From contig CAIYLH010000083.1 in NCBI GenBank assembly GCA_903927005.1, forward strand, positions 29,914 through 93,913: 64,000 nt of DNA, written 5' to 3'. The stretch is from an uncultured Pseudomonadota bacterium (GTDB taxonomy: Bacteria > Pseudomonadota > Gammaproteobacteria > Steroidobacterales > Steroidobacteraceae). The translations under genes were made by a program, and so were the position numbers. Shown in pieces: positions 46,097 to 57,861 of this stretch (the stretch's first letter is position 1; each line of letters opens with the position of its first letter). The notes below the pieces were generated by a model. It did no database searches. It saw only the letters and a list, made by a program, of their open reading frames with translations, and was not told where the DNA came from.

Positions 46097-46438
46097 CTAT
46101 TTTCGGCCGCTGGAGTCCGATCCGGGCGGCACGAGGGGCATCGGGAACGCGGCGACGTTGCTGCCGTCGTAGGCCGAAATCTTGCTCGGACCGGTCTTCT
46201 TGACCTCGTCCACGCGCAGCACCGACTGCATCGGCAGCCAGGTCCGCTTGACCCCCTCAAACTCGCCCTTGATCCGCTCCTCGCCGGGGTCCACCACGAC
46301 ACTGGAGCGCTCCCCGAAAACCAGATCCTCCAGCTCGATAAAGCCAAAAAGCCCCCCATGGGTGACCTTACGGGCGTAAACCTCCCAGACCTTGCCCTCG
46401 CGGACAAACTGGACCTTAAAAATGTGACTGGCAGCCAT
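46097..46438 (-). CDS. DUF1820 family protein
   Basis: A 113-residue protein of unknown function, starting MAASHIFKVQFVREGKVWE. It has the conserved ARKVTHGGLFGFIELEDLVFG stretch of the DUF1820 family found in gammaproteobacteria. It is small and soluble, with a non-conserved Pro-rich tail. The frame is open upstream to 46597, but similarity starts at ATG 46438. It is divergent from the FHA gene, with 52 bases between the two starts. Confidence 0.85.
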   Translation of the reverse strand: MAASHIFKVQFVREGKVWEVYARKVTHGGLFGFIELEDLVFGERSSVVVDPGEERIKGEFEGVKRTWLPMQSVLRVDEVKKTGPSKISAYDGSNVAAFPMPLVPPGSDSSGRK

Positions 46439-46490
46439 TCGTGGAACTCGCTCCCGGGGTAGTCTTTGCCATATTACTCGCGGACCCGCT

Positions 46491-47678
46491 ATGCCGCTCA
46501 CGCTCCGAATCTCTGGCCCCCAGGCCGCCCGCCTGGCCGAACACGCGACGCGTGTCTTCGGCGTGCACGGCGGCCGGATCGGTCGCGCCTCGGACAATGA
46601 CTGGGTGCTGCCAGACCCGCATCGGTTCCTGTCCGGCTATCACGCGCTGGTCGAGTACCACGGCGGCCGCTGGACGCTCACCGACACCAGCTCTAATGGC
46701 GTTTTCGTCAACGAGGCGCTGCGGCCGCTGGGCCACAACACCCCGCACCCCCTGCGCAACGGCGACCGAATCCGCATGGGCGAATACGACATCGGCGTCA
46801 GCGTCACCGCCGACAACGACTTCGTGACGCCGGACGAATTTGTGCTGGAACTGTTCGATGAACAGGAATTCGCGCTGGCAACCCATGGCGATCTCGGCGC
46901 CGAGCTCGACCTCAAGCGATTGCTCAGCAGCGCGACGCCCCCCCCTGACGACGATCCGCCAGTGCCGTTCAAGGTCACTGACGCCTACGGCCAGGCCGCG
47001 ATGCGCGGCCGCGCCCGGCCTGCCAGCCGCCCCGTCGCACCGCGACCTGTGCACGCGGCACCCGTCACGGCCTTCTTCCGTGGCGCCGGGCTCGACCCTA
47101 CACCCCTGTCAGCTGAACAGGCCACCGCCGCGCTCGCCCTAGCCGGGCAACTGCTGCGCGAGATGGTGCTCGGCCTGATCTCCAGCCAACAGCACCGACT
47201 CGAGCAAAAAGGCCGCTATAACCTCGAGGACACGGCGATCGTGCCGGCCGAGCAGAATCCCTTCCGTTCCGCTGAGAGTGTCGACGATGCGCTGAAGCGC
47301 ATGTTCGGCCCGCGCTCGACCCGTTTCCTGACGCCGCTCGAGGCGGTACGCACGAGCTTCAATGACCTGGCGCGGCATGAACAGGCCACCCAAGTCGCGA
47401 TGCAGGATGCACTGGCCGTATTCATGCGGCGCCTTGCGCCGGAAGACCTGGAGCAGCAGTTCGGCGAATCCCTCGCCCACAGCAGCGGCCCGGTACCGGC
47501 GAACGCCGGCGAACGCTACTGGCAGATGTATGCGGATCTGTACCGGGTGATCGCACAGACAGGCCCGGAGGGCCTGCCACATGCGTTCGCCGAGGAATTC
47601 ACGAAGGCCTACGAAGTGGCCAATGCCGAGCTGCGCGAACGCAGCCAACGCGCACGCGGCAGACACCAGCCGACCTAG
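46491..47678 (+). CDS. Type VI secretion-associated FHA protein (TagH/Fha-like)
   Basis: A 395-residue protein. The N-terminal FHA domain (about residues 1-105) has GRIGRASDNDWVLPDP, SGYHALVEY and TSSNGVFVNEALR, the phosphothreonine-binding pattern. A low-complexity Pro-rich linker follows (about 150-205). The C-terminal domain (about 220-395) is that found in VI_FHA proteins, which link threonine phosphorylation to type VI secretion. No other type VI gene (tss, hcp, clpV) is visible in the window. The start is ATG 46491, with no obvious ribosome site. Confidence 0.78.
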   Translation: MPLTLRISGPQAARLAEHATRVFGVHGGRIGRASDNDWVLPDPHRFLSGYHALVEYHGGRWTLTDTSSNGVFVNEALRPLGHNTPHPLRNGDRIRMGEYDIGVSVTADNDFVTPDEFVLELFDEQEFALATHGDLGAELDLKRLLSSATPPPDDDPPVPFKVTDAYGQAAMRGRARPASRPVAPRPVHAAPVTAFFRGAGLDPTPLSAEQATAALALAGQLLREMVLGLISSQQHRLEQKGRYNLEDTAIVPAEQNPFRSAESVDDALKRMFGPRSTRFLTPLEAVRTSFNDLARHEQATQVAMQDALAVFMRRLAPEDLEQQFGESLAHSSGPVPANAGERYWQMYADLYRVIAQTGPEGLPHAFAEEFTKAYEVANAELRERSQRARGRHQPT

Positions 47679-47686
47679 GTCGCTGG
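47666..47686. terminator. Palindrome over the FHA gene stop codon
   Basis: CGACCTAGGTCG at 47671-47682 is a perfect 12-base palindrome flanked by CCAG and CTGG arms. It spans the TAG stop of the FHA gene and lies 20 bases from the convergent peroxidase stop. The tiny loop and missing T-tract make a classical terminator doubtful. Confidence 0.3.
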
Positions 47687-47705
47687 CGCCCACCGCTGTA
47701 TCGCC

Positions 47706-48716
47706 TCAGGGAGGCAGCGTCGGCACCATGACCTTCGGCAACGGCCCCGACAGCGCTTCGAGAAACGCCACCAGATCCGCCACTTCCGGATCGGTGAAGG
47801 TGCGTGACAGTTCAGTGCTACCCATCACCCGCACCGCCGCTGCCAGCGTCGGCACCAGGCCGTTGTGCATGTACGGCGCCGTGTAGGAAAGATTGCGCAG
47901 TGACGGCACGCGCCACTGCGAACGGTCCGCCTCCTTGCCGGTCCATTCAAAGCGTCCGAGATCCGCGATGAGCTTGTAGGTCGCCGCATACGGGCTGCGT
48001 GGATAGCTCGGGAAGCGCATCGTGAATACCGTCTCCGCAGCGAGCGAGGGACTGTCGAACGCCGGCCCCTGATGGCAGCGACCGCAGCCGGCGGCCCGAA
48101 ACGCCGTCATGCCACGCTGCTGCTGCTCGTTCAGCGCGTTCTTATCGCCCTTGACGAAGCGGTCGTACGCCGAGTCGGGCGTGATAAGCGTGCGCTCGAA
48201 AGCGGCAATCGCACGCACGATGTTGGTGATATTCACAGCCTCGCCCACACCAAAGGCACGCTCGAAGTACGGCTGGTAGCCGGCGATGGAGCGCACGCGT
48301 GCCTCGACGTAGGCAGCATCTTGCATCCCCATTTCGATTGGGTTCAGCAGATGCATGCGCGCCTGCTCCTCGAGGCTGGCCGCGCGACCATCCCAGTAAT
48401 AGGACGTCAGGAATCCGACGTTCCAGACGGTTAGCGCGTTGCGGCCATTGAGCTCGCCGTGCACCCCAAGGCTGGTCGGATGATGATCCGCGCCGCCCTC
48501 GGCAAGCGCATGACAGCTCGCGCAGGACACGCTGCGGGACTCTGACAGCCGCGCATCATGGAACAGCATGCGGCCGAGCTCGACCTTGGCCTCGCTGGTC
48601 GGATTGGCCGCGGGACTCGGTACCTCCGCGGGCAATGACTGCCACGGTCGATCACTACCTGCGGCAAACGCAGAGGATACGAACAGTCCCAGGCACAGTA
48701 GAGGCAGGATCTTCAT
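47706..48716 (-). CDS. Dihaem cytochrome c peroxidase, MauG family
   Basis: A 336-residue periplasmic dihaem protein. The signal peptide (about residues 1-19) is MKILPLLCLGLFVSSAFAA. The two haem sites are CASCH (near residue 65) and CGRCH (near 209), in the spacing seen in bacterial cytochrome c peroxidases and MauG. LGRMLFHDARLSESRSVSC and VPSLRNLSYTAPYMHNG are family stretches. It may reduce peroxide or oxidise a protein partner. I choose ATG 48716 because AGGGAG lies about 7 bases upstream. It diverges from two further c-type cytochrome genes. Confidence 0.9.
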   Translation of the reverse strand: MKILPLLCLGLFVSSAFAAGSDRPWQSLPAEVPSPAANPTSEAKVELGRMLFHDARLSESRSVSCASCHALAEGGADHHPTSLGVHGELNGRNALTVWNVGFLTSYYWDGRAASLEEQARMHLLNPIEMGMQDAAYVEARVRSIAGYQPYFERAFGVGEAVNITNIVRAIAAFERTLITPDSAYDRFVKGDKNALNEQQQRGMTAFRAAGCGRCHQGPAFDSPSLAAETVFTMRFPSYPRSPYAATYKLIADLGRFEWTGKEADRSQWRVPSLRNLSYTAPYMHNGLVPTLAAAVRVMGSTELSRTFTDPEVADLVAFLEALSGPLPKVMVPTLPP

Positions 48717-49203
48717 ATGGCGGCTCCCTAGGCTGCCGATGGCAGCGACCTGCACCTGGCAGCGATCCACGCTGCACGGGCGGCCGGCGGGGCGCCCGTG
48801 GGTAGATACCGCATGACAGTGCGCCGAGAGCAGAACACGACCATCCGCATTTCCCGTATGGACCATTGCCCGATATCTGGTTAGACATAGAGCGTTACGC
48901 CCACGCCGAAAAATCCGTATTAACCGCAGCGCCCTAGACAGATCAGCGGCGTGAAGAGCAACAATTACCCGCCCCAGGCCAATCGGATGGACCACAATAC
49001 GCACGGGGCGTTCACTCGAAAGCGAGTTCGAATTTGCTCCTAGCCGATCCAGGGACACAACGGCGACGAGACGGGCAACCCGACGCATGCTGGAGCCAAC
49101 CTTGCACCACTACGCAGCACTCTCGTCAGCAGCCAACGCAGCCTTGCGCCGGCTTGAAGCCGTCTCCAGCTCCCAAAGAATCACTCTGCACGTAGGAGTC
49201 GAC
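48717..49203. other. Divergent intergenic region of the cytochrome cluster
   Basis: About 490 bases between the peroxidase and the monohaem gene. The middle (about 48,840-48,970) is less GC-rich, as expected for two divergent promoters. No FNR-like (TTGAT-N4-ATCAA) or convincing -35/-10 pair was found. A frame remains open from 49087 into the next gene, but without family similarity. Confidence 0.4.
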
Positions 49204-50559
49204 ATGAAGCTTCGTTCTGCACCGGTTCGCCTTGCGGCCCGCCTGCTCCTGCCAGTGCTCGCGATGCTGGCCGCGCCGACCGCCAACGCGGTACCAAGCT
49301 TTGCCCGCCAGACCAGCATGGCCTGCGAGGCCTGCCATACGGTCTGGCCCGAACTGACGCACTTTGGGCGCGTCTTCAAGGCGAACGGCTACACCCTTGA
49401 TAATCTCAAGCAGGTGCGCGGCGTGACCGCGCAGCGCGAGGAGATCCTGTCGCTCGCGAGCCTGCCGCCGCTGTCACTGATGGTGCAGGTGGCATACACG
49501 CAGCTGGCCACGCCGCTGCCGGACAGCGCCGGCAACGGCGCTTCGCAGCAAAACGGCACCGTCGCGTTCCCGCAGCAGATCAGCCTGTTCTACGCCGGCA
49601 AGATCGCGCCGCACGCGGGCGCGTTCATCCAGCTCTCGTACGAAAATGCGAGCGGCTCGCTGGGCCTGGACAATACCGACATCCGTTTCGCCGGCCTCAA
49701 GGTGCTGCCGGGCGACCGGAGCCTGATCTATGGCGTGTCGCTCAACAACAACCCAACCGTGCAGGACCTGTGGAACTCGACGCCGGCTTTTGGATTTCCG
49801 TACGCGGCCTCCAACGCCGCGCCCGCCGTCCCTTTCGGCGCGCAGATCGACGGCACTCGTGGCCAGGACGTCGCGGGGCTGTCAGTTTATGCGTTCTGGA
49901 ACGAATCGCTTTATGGCGAGCTCGGCGTCTACCGCTCAGCGAAGCAGGGCTTCGACGGCGCACTCGACAGCACCACCGCAGGCGGGGTTGTCTCCGGCAT
50001 CGCGCCTTACTGGCGCTTCGCCTACGAACACAACTGGGGCCGTCATTCGCTCGAGGCGGGCGTGTACGGCATGACACTCAAGCTGTTCCCGGAAGGCCAG
50101 GTTCTGCACGGCGCAGCGGATCGCTTCCAGGATGTCGCCCAGGACCTGCAGTACCAGTACATGGGCGACAAGAACCTATTCAGCATCACCGCAACCCGCA
50201 TCCACGAGAAGCAGACGCTGGATGCGACGTACGCGGCCGAGGGCTCCGACAACCTGTCGAACGACCTGACCACCACGCGCGCGTTCGCGACCTACTACTG
50301 GAAGCGGCGGCTCGGCGGCACGGTAGGATTCTTCGCAACCACCGGCACAAGCGACATGACCTACCTGGGCGGCGCAACAGCTCCCGACACAAAGGGCTGG
50401 ACCGCTGAGCTCAACTACGTGCCGTGGTTGAACACCAAGTTTTCAGTGCAGTACACCGGTTACAGCAAATACTCAGGTTTGAGCAACAACTACGACGGCA
50501 CAGGCCGAAATGCGAGCGACAACAACACGCTCTACATCCTTGGTTGGCTGTCGTACTGA
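49204..50559 (+). CDS. Monohaem c-type protein with a barrel-like C-terminal region
   Basis: A 451-residue exported protein. The signal peptide (about residues 1-29, ending PTANA) is followed by a single haem motif, CEACH at 41-45, within SFARQTSMACEACHTVWPE and then LTHFGRVFKANGYTLDN. The remaining 380 residues are rich in alternating aromatic strands, such as GAFIQLSYENASGSLGLDN and FSVQYTGYSKYSGL, and end LYILGWLSY, suggesting an outer-membrane beta-barrel. Similar proteins are usually annotated only as cytochrome c. An electron conduit across the outer membrane is possible but unproven. ATG 49204 has AGGAG about 6 bases upstream. Confidence 0.75.
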   Translation: MKLRSAPVRLAARLLLPVLAMLAAPTANAVPSFARQTSMACEACHTVWPELTHFGRVFKANGYTLDNLKQVRGVTAQREEILSLASLPPLSLMVQVAYTQLATPLPDSAGNGASQQNGTVAFPQQISLFYAGKIAPHAGAFIQLSYENASGSLGLDNTDIRFAGLKVLPGDRSLIYGVSLNNNPTVQDLWNSTPAFGFPYAASNAAPAVPFGAQIDGTRGQDVAGLSVYAFWNESLYGELGVYRSAKQGFDGALDSTTAGGVVSGIAPYWRFAYEHNWGRHSLEAGVYGMTLKLFPEGQVLHGAADRFQDVAQDLQYQYMGDKNLFSITATRIHEKQTLDATYAAEGSDNLSNDLTTTRAFATYYWKRRLGGTVGFFATTGTSDMTYLGGATAPDTKGWTAELNYVPWLNTKFSVQYTGYSKYSGLSNNYDGTGRNASDNNTLYILGWLSY

Positions 50560-50584
50560 GCTGCACGCTCGAGGAACAAATCAC

Positions 50585-51214
50585 ATGCGTAACGCAATAG
50601 TTATTGCTGCCAGCCTGGTGTTGACCGTGGGTGCCACGGCCGCGCGCGCCGACGAGGCTGCAGATCCCATTGTGACCGCGCACGCCGAACGGCTTGCCGT
50701 CGGCACCTGCGGCACCTGTCACGGCGTCAAGGGCGTCAGCCAACAGCCGAAATACCCGCGCCTTGCCGGTCAGAACCCGAGCTACCTCGCCGCACAGCTG
50801 AAGGCCTTCCGCGGCCAGCAGCGTGGCGATCCGGACGCGATCGGCTACATGTGGGGCATGTCGGCGTCGCTTGAGGATGGCACGATCGATGCGCTAGCCG
50901 CCTACTACGCGAACCAACCGGCGCCAGCAGCAGGGCCCAGTCAGGACGCCGCGATGGTGGCCCGCGGTCGGGAGATCTACGAAAAAGGTGTGGAGTCAGC
51001 CGGTGTACCCGCCTGCAGCGCGTGCCACGGCCCGGACGCCCATGGCATTGCGGACTTCCCGCGGCTCGCCGGCCAGCATGCGCAGTATGTGATGAAGCAA
51101 CTCGCCTCGTTCCAGAACAACATGCGTAACGTCGCGGTCATGCACGGCGTCGCCCAGGCGCTAAAGGTTGAGGAGATGCGCTCGGTCGCGGCGTTCATGG
51201 AGACACTGCCCTAA
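50585..51214 (+). CDS. Cytochrome c4-like dihaem protein
   Basis: A 209-residue periplasmic protein with a signal peptide (about residues 1-22) and two class I haem domains. The first has CGTCH (42-46) with the axial-Met region near MWGMSASL, the second CSACH (near 140) with VAVMHGVAQAL. Repeated PRLAGQ motifs are typical of cytochrome c4, an electron carrier to terminal oxidases or peroxidases. The ribosome site GAGGAA lies 8-10 bases upstream. It follows the monohaem gene by 25 bases, so the two likely form an operon. Confidence 0.9.
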   Translation: MRNAIVIAASLVLTVGATAARADEAADPIVTAHAERLAVGTCGTCHGVKGVSQQPKYPRLAGQNPSYLAAQLKAFRGQQRGDPDAIGYMWGMSASLEDGTIDALAAYYANQPAPAAGPSQDAAMVARGREIYEKGVESAGVPACSACHGPDAHGIADFPRLAGQHAQYVMKQLASFQNNMRNVAVMHGVAQALKVEEMRSVAAFMETLP

Positions 51215-51262
51215 CCTGCAACAAGCAGCGCTGCAGACCGCCGCCAGCGCTCTGCGCCACGC

Positions 51263-53842
51263 TCAAGCGACTGACCAGCGGCGCCAGGCGCCGCTGAACT
51301 TCGCCATGTCGAACAGCAAGACCGGCGCAGCGCCGGCGACGACAGCGCTGATTGCCGCAAACGCCGTCGGCTCGCCAAAGTGAAAGAACACGCGCACCAG
51401 CGGCACCAGCAGCGTCACCGCCAGCAGCCCGCCGGCACCCGCGATCAACCACCAGACGGTCGGGTTCGGCACTCGCAGCATCGCAAGCGCGCTGCGGCTC
51501 ACCGAGCGATTGGCGAGTATCAGCGCGACGAAGCCGCCGACAAGTGTCGTAAAAACCAATGCGCGCGCGATCCCGTCGTCGTTGCCTGTGCGCGCGAGCA
51601 GGAACACCACCAGACACGCCAACAGCACCAGACTTCCCTGCAACACGGCCACCCCGACGCCAAACGCCGAAAACAGCCTGGCGGCCGGCGCACGCGGCGG
51701 CCGCCGCATAACGTTAGCCTCGGCCTCCTCCGACTCAAACACCAGCGTGCACGCCGGGTCAATGATCAGCTCCAGGAAGACGATGTGCACGGGCAGCAGC
51801 AGCAGCGGCCAGTCGCCGAAGAACACTGGAATCATCGACAAGCCGGCGATCGGCACGTGTACTGCGAGAATGAACACCACCGCCTTACGAATATTGTCGT
51901 AGATGCGCCGACCCAGACGCACCGCCGCCACGATCGAGGTGAACGCATCGTCGAGCAGCACCAGCGACGCCGCCTCGCGCGCGACATCCGTACCGCGCCC
52001 ACCCATCGCAATGCCTATATGAGCGGCCTTCAGCGCAGGCGCGTCGTTGACACCGTCACCGGTCATCGCGACGATCTCGCCACGCGCCTTGAGCGCCGCA
52101 ACGATGCGCAGCTTCTGCTCCGGCACGACGCGGGCAAAGACATTCACGATGCCGATTCGATCTGCCAGTTCCGCGGACGAGAGCCGCTCAAGGTCGGCGC
52201 CGGTGAGCACCTGCGCGGTAGCGGCGATACCAGCCTGACGGGCGATATTCTGGGCCGTCAGCGCGTGGTCGCCGGTGATCATCACCACCCGAATGCCTGC
52301 CGCACGGCACTCCGCAACCGCCGCAGGCACCTCCGCACGCAGCGGATCCTCGAAGCCGACGATCCCCAGCAGGCGCAGCGGCAACGCCAGCGGCGTATCG
52401 GGTAGGGGCTCCGGCACCGACTCGGCCCGTGCGACGGCAAGCACCCGCAAGCCCTGCTCTGCAAGAACTGCGACCTCAGCTGCCAGTTGCGCACGCTCAG
52501 TGGGCGACAGCTGGCATAGCAGCGCAATCGCCTCGGGGGCGCCCTTGGCGGCAGCTATGCGCCCCCCTTCCGCGCCTTCCCAGATATGGGTGACCGCAAG
52601 CAGGTCCGCCGTGAGCGGATACTCGTGCACCAGCCGGCGGGCGGCGTCGACGCCAGCGCTGGCGGCGTCATGCAGTGCGCGTTCCATCGGGTCGAACGCG
52701 GCGGGACGGCTCGCCAGTACCGCGGTGGCGAGCGTACTGCGACACCCGTCATGCCCATCACACGCGCCCGGCGCGAGCGTGACGCCACCCGCGCCGACCC
52801 AGCGCAGGACCATCCTGTTCTGCGTCAGCGTGCCGGTCTTGTCAACGCAAAGCACAGTGGCCGAGCCGAGCGCCTCGATTGCCGGCATCCGCCGCGTGAG
52901 CACCTGGCGGCTCGCGATTCGCCAGGCCCCGAGCGCGAGAAATACCGTCAGCACCACCGGAAACTCTTCCGGCAGGATCGCCATCGCCATCGCGATGCCT
53001 GCCAGCAGCCCGTCCTTCCATACGGCCGCGCTGCCGCCCCGCGCCAGTGCGTAGGCGACCACCACCAGCACGCAGCAGCCGAGCCCGAGCAATGCGAGGC
53101 GACGCACGACCTGACGCGTCTCGCGCTGCAGCGGCGTCGCCTCCGTCTGTAGCTGTTGCAAGGAAGTGCCGATGCGACCGAGTTCCGTCTGCACACCCGT
53201 ACGCATGACCTCGCACAGCGCCTGTCCCGCGGTCACCAAGGTGCCCGAATAAACCGATGGATGCTGTTCGCCGCCAGGCGGGTCCAGCGTTTTCGCCGCG
53301 GCAGACGGGCACTTGGCCACCGGCGCGGACTCGCCGGTCAGTAGCGACTCGTCAACCTCAAGCATTGAGGCGCGCCGCACCAGCGCGTCGGCGGGGATCC
53401 GTTCCCCCTCTGCAACGACCATCATATCGCCACGCACGACCTCTCGACCGGGGATCCGCTGCGTCACGGCGTCGCGGATCACCAACGCCTTGGGACTCGA
53501 CAGATCGCGCAGCGCCTCGAGCGCGTTCTCGGTACGACGCTCCTGCACGATCGTGATCGCCATGACGACCACCACGAAACCCATCAACATCATTGCGTCG
53601 CCCGGTTTGCCAGTGGCGAAGTAAAACGCGCCGGCACTGAGCAGCAGCAAGAACATCGGCTCGGTTGCGATATCCAGGGCAATGCGCAGGACGCCGCGCC
53701 CGCGCTGCGAGGGCAGCTCGTTGGGTCCCTCCCCCTGCAAGCGCTGTTGGGCTTCTGCCTGGCCGAGGCCAACGACGCCGTCAACACTGAAGCGCAGCGT
53801 GGGCGAGCCAACCACCGGAGCCGTCTGTGACGTCGTCGCCAT
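51263..53842 (-). CDS. Cation-transporting P-type ATPase (P2-like)
   Basis: An integral membrane pump of about 859 residues. It contains the actuator loop LLTGESAPV, the phosphorylation site [37 protein letters not shown], and ten predicted membrane helices including the C-terminal six. The ion-binding fourth helix reads [20 protein letters not shown] instead of PEGLP, a variant that makes calcium as substrate uncertain. I choose ATG 53842 ([18 protein letters not shown]); the frame is open to 53983 but the extra residues are non-conserved, and neither start has a clear ribosome site. Confidence 0.88.
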   Translation of the reverse strand: MATTSQTAPVVGSPTLRFSVDGVVGLGQAEAQQRLQGEGPNELPSQRGRGVLRIALDIATEPMFLLLLSAGAFYFATGKPGDAMMLMGFVVVVMAITIVQERRTENALEALRDLSSPKALVIRDAVTQRIPGREVVRGDMMVVAEGERIPADALVRRASMLEVDESLLTGESAPVAKCPSAAAKTLDPPGGEQHPSVYSGTLVTAGQALCEVMRTGVQTELGRIGTSLQQLQTEATPLQRETRQVVRRLALLGLGCCVLVVVAYALARGGSAAVWKDGLLAGIAMAMAILPEEFPVVLTVFLALGAWRIASRQVLTRRMPAIEALGSATVLCVDKTGTLTQNRMVLRWVGAGGVTLAPGACDGHDGCRSTLATAVLASRPAAFDPMERALHDAASAGVDAARRLVHEYPLTADLLAVTHIWEGAEGGRIAAAKGAPEAIALLCQLSPTERAQLAAEVAVLAEQGLRVLAVARAESVPEPLPDTPLALPLRLLGIVGFEDPLRAEVPAAVAECRAAGIRVVMITGDHALTAQNIARQAGIAATAQVLTGADLERLSSAELADRIGIVNVFARVVPEQKLRIVAALKARGEIVAMTGDGVNDAPALKAAHIGIAMGGRGTDVAREAASLVLLDDAFTSIVAAVRLGRRIYDNIRKAVVFILAVHVPIAGLSMIPVFFGDWPLLLLPVHIVFLELIIDPACTLVFESEEAEANVMRRPPRAPAARLFSAFGVGVAVLQGSLVLLACLVVFLLARTGNDDGIARALVFTTLVGGFVALILANRSVSRSALAMLRVPNPTVWWLIAGAGGLLAVTLLVPLVRVFFHFGEPTAFAAISAVVAGAAPVLLFDMAKFSGAWRRWSVA
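51276..51296. terminator. Strong inverted repeat near the convergent cytochrome/ATPase junction
   Basis: CAGCGGCGCC and GGCGCCGCTG (51276-51285 and 51287-51296) form a perfect 10-base inverted repeat around one A. It lies inside the last codons of the ATPase gene, 62 bases past the cytochrome stop. It could terminate the cytochrome transcript, but no T-tract is present. Confidence 0.28.
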
Positions 53843-54049
53843 GGTGGCGCAAGAATAACTGGCGTCACCCGGTGCAGGCGTTCGCGTATACCGCAGGCGG
53901 TAGGGGTCCCGTCGTTTTCCGTGCAACAACATACGGTAGCGGAAGGCCATATTTCTCGGGTGCCGCAAGGGATGCCTGCGCAAGTCTCTGATTGTATGGG
54001 GCGCTCTGATCCCCGCAGAACAGCGAAATCCTAGCCCTGTTCCAGCGCT

Positions 54050-54307
54050 TCACGAGCCCGCCGCCATCGTTTTCTCGGCACCAGCAGACGGTAGGGTCTT
54101 GTCGGCGTAGCGCTCGACCGAGAACCGGAACACGCCGCTCGGGTTGATGCCCTCGGTGCGGGTCGGCGCGACCCGGCCGATGAGCTCCGGAGGAACGCCG
54201 CCGCCGCGACGGTGGACCCAGTGATCGAAGACTTGCTGCATCTGAGCGGTAATCCAGGCCATCAGGATGTTGGCAAGAAGGCTCAGTGCATCGGCGACCG
54301 TCTGCAT
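54050..54307 (-). pseudogene. Fragment of a Tn3-family-like transposase (C-terminal end)
   Basis: An 85-codon frame reading VADALSLLANILMAWITAQM and later VPPELIGRVAPTRTEGIN and FRFSVERYADKTLP. These match my recollection of the C-terminus of Tn3-family TnpA proteins (usually LSLLANIVMAWNT, then PPELIGHIAPTR). The same frame reads upstream through RPDE to about 54360, but the remaining roughly 900 residues of a transposase are absent. It is a decayed end of a mobile element and lies at the junction between ordinary genes and the unusual region to the right. Confidence 0.6.
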
Positions 54308-54460
54308 TTCATCAGGGCGCTTGGCCGAATGACACAGTGAACTTCGGCTGAAAGTTCGGAATTAAGGCCAGATGACCCGTGACAGCTTGTGAAAGAAATG
54401 AAGTTGAGAGGACCATTGGAACCCAGCCACCGCAGCCACTTCCAAGCCGCCGATCATTCC

Positions 54461-57487
<3,027 letters not shown>

Positions 57488-57713
57488 GGCATTGACCTGA
57501 ATTTACGAAAAGCGTTGCGACCCATAAACATGCGGTCATCGGTCTTGGGATCTGGGGACTCACCTACTGACGAACACGACCGCTGATGAGCCGCGCTTGC
57601 CAGCACTTTTTGACGTGTACAGCGCCTGCCCCCCGGGAGTCCGGCGCGTTATGTGACCCGGGCAGCCGCCTTCATGGCCGATTCGCCCTGAAGGTGTGCG
57701 CTGCGCGGCCTCG
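57488..57713 (-). other. Long 5' leader of the secretin gene
   Basis: If transcription starts a few bases after the -10 element at 57714-57719, the secretin mRNA has an untranslated leader of about 220 bases. It contains a possible nine-codon frame (MKAAARVT, 57675-57649) with a weak AGGGCG ribosome site. A hairpin with arms GCGCC (57622-57626) and GGCGC (57643-57647) is also present. Its function, if any, is unknown. Confidence 0.35.
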
Positions 57714-57755
57714 TTTATAGCATGTGCAAAAATTGCTTCCTGTCACCACCTGACA
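57714..57755 (-). promoter_or_regulatory. Direct-repeat promoter A (for the secretin)
   Basis: On the minus strand: TGTCA (57755-57751), 5 bases, TGACA (57745-57741), 21 bases, TATAAA (57719-57714). The tandem half-sites, 10 bases apart, sit where a -35 box would be, as expected for an OmpR-family activator. There is no -35 consensus. The spacer shares an ATTTTT stretch with promoter C. It is one of three identical layouts in this region. Confidence 0.65.
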
Positions 57756-57861
57756 AGCGGCAACCCTAGCCGTCAGGGGAAGCCCCTGTCGGGCGCCGGC
57801 AAGGAATTACTGCGTTGCAGCATAAAACGCAGCGCGACGGCACCTGAAAACACCTAAAGCG

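Noticed and set aside
54380..54394. TGACA-N5-TGAAA resembling a fourth direct-repeat site
   Set aside because: The second half-site is imperfect, no -10-like hexamer lies 21 bases away in the minus orientation (CGAACT there), and no gene starts nearby in that direction.
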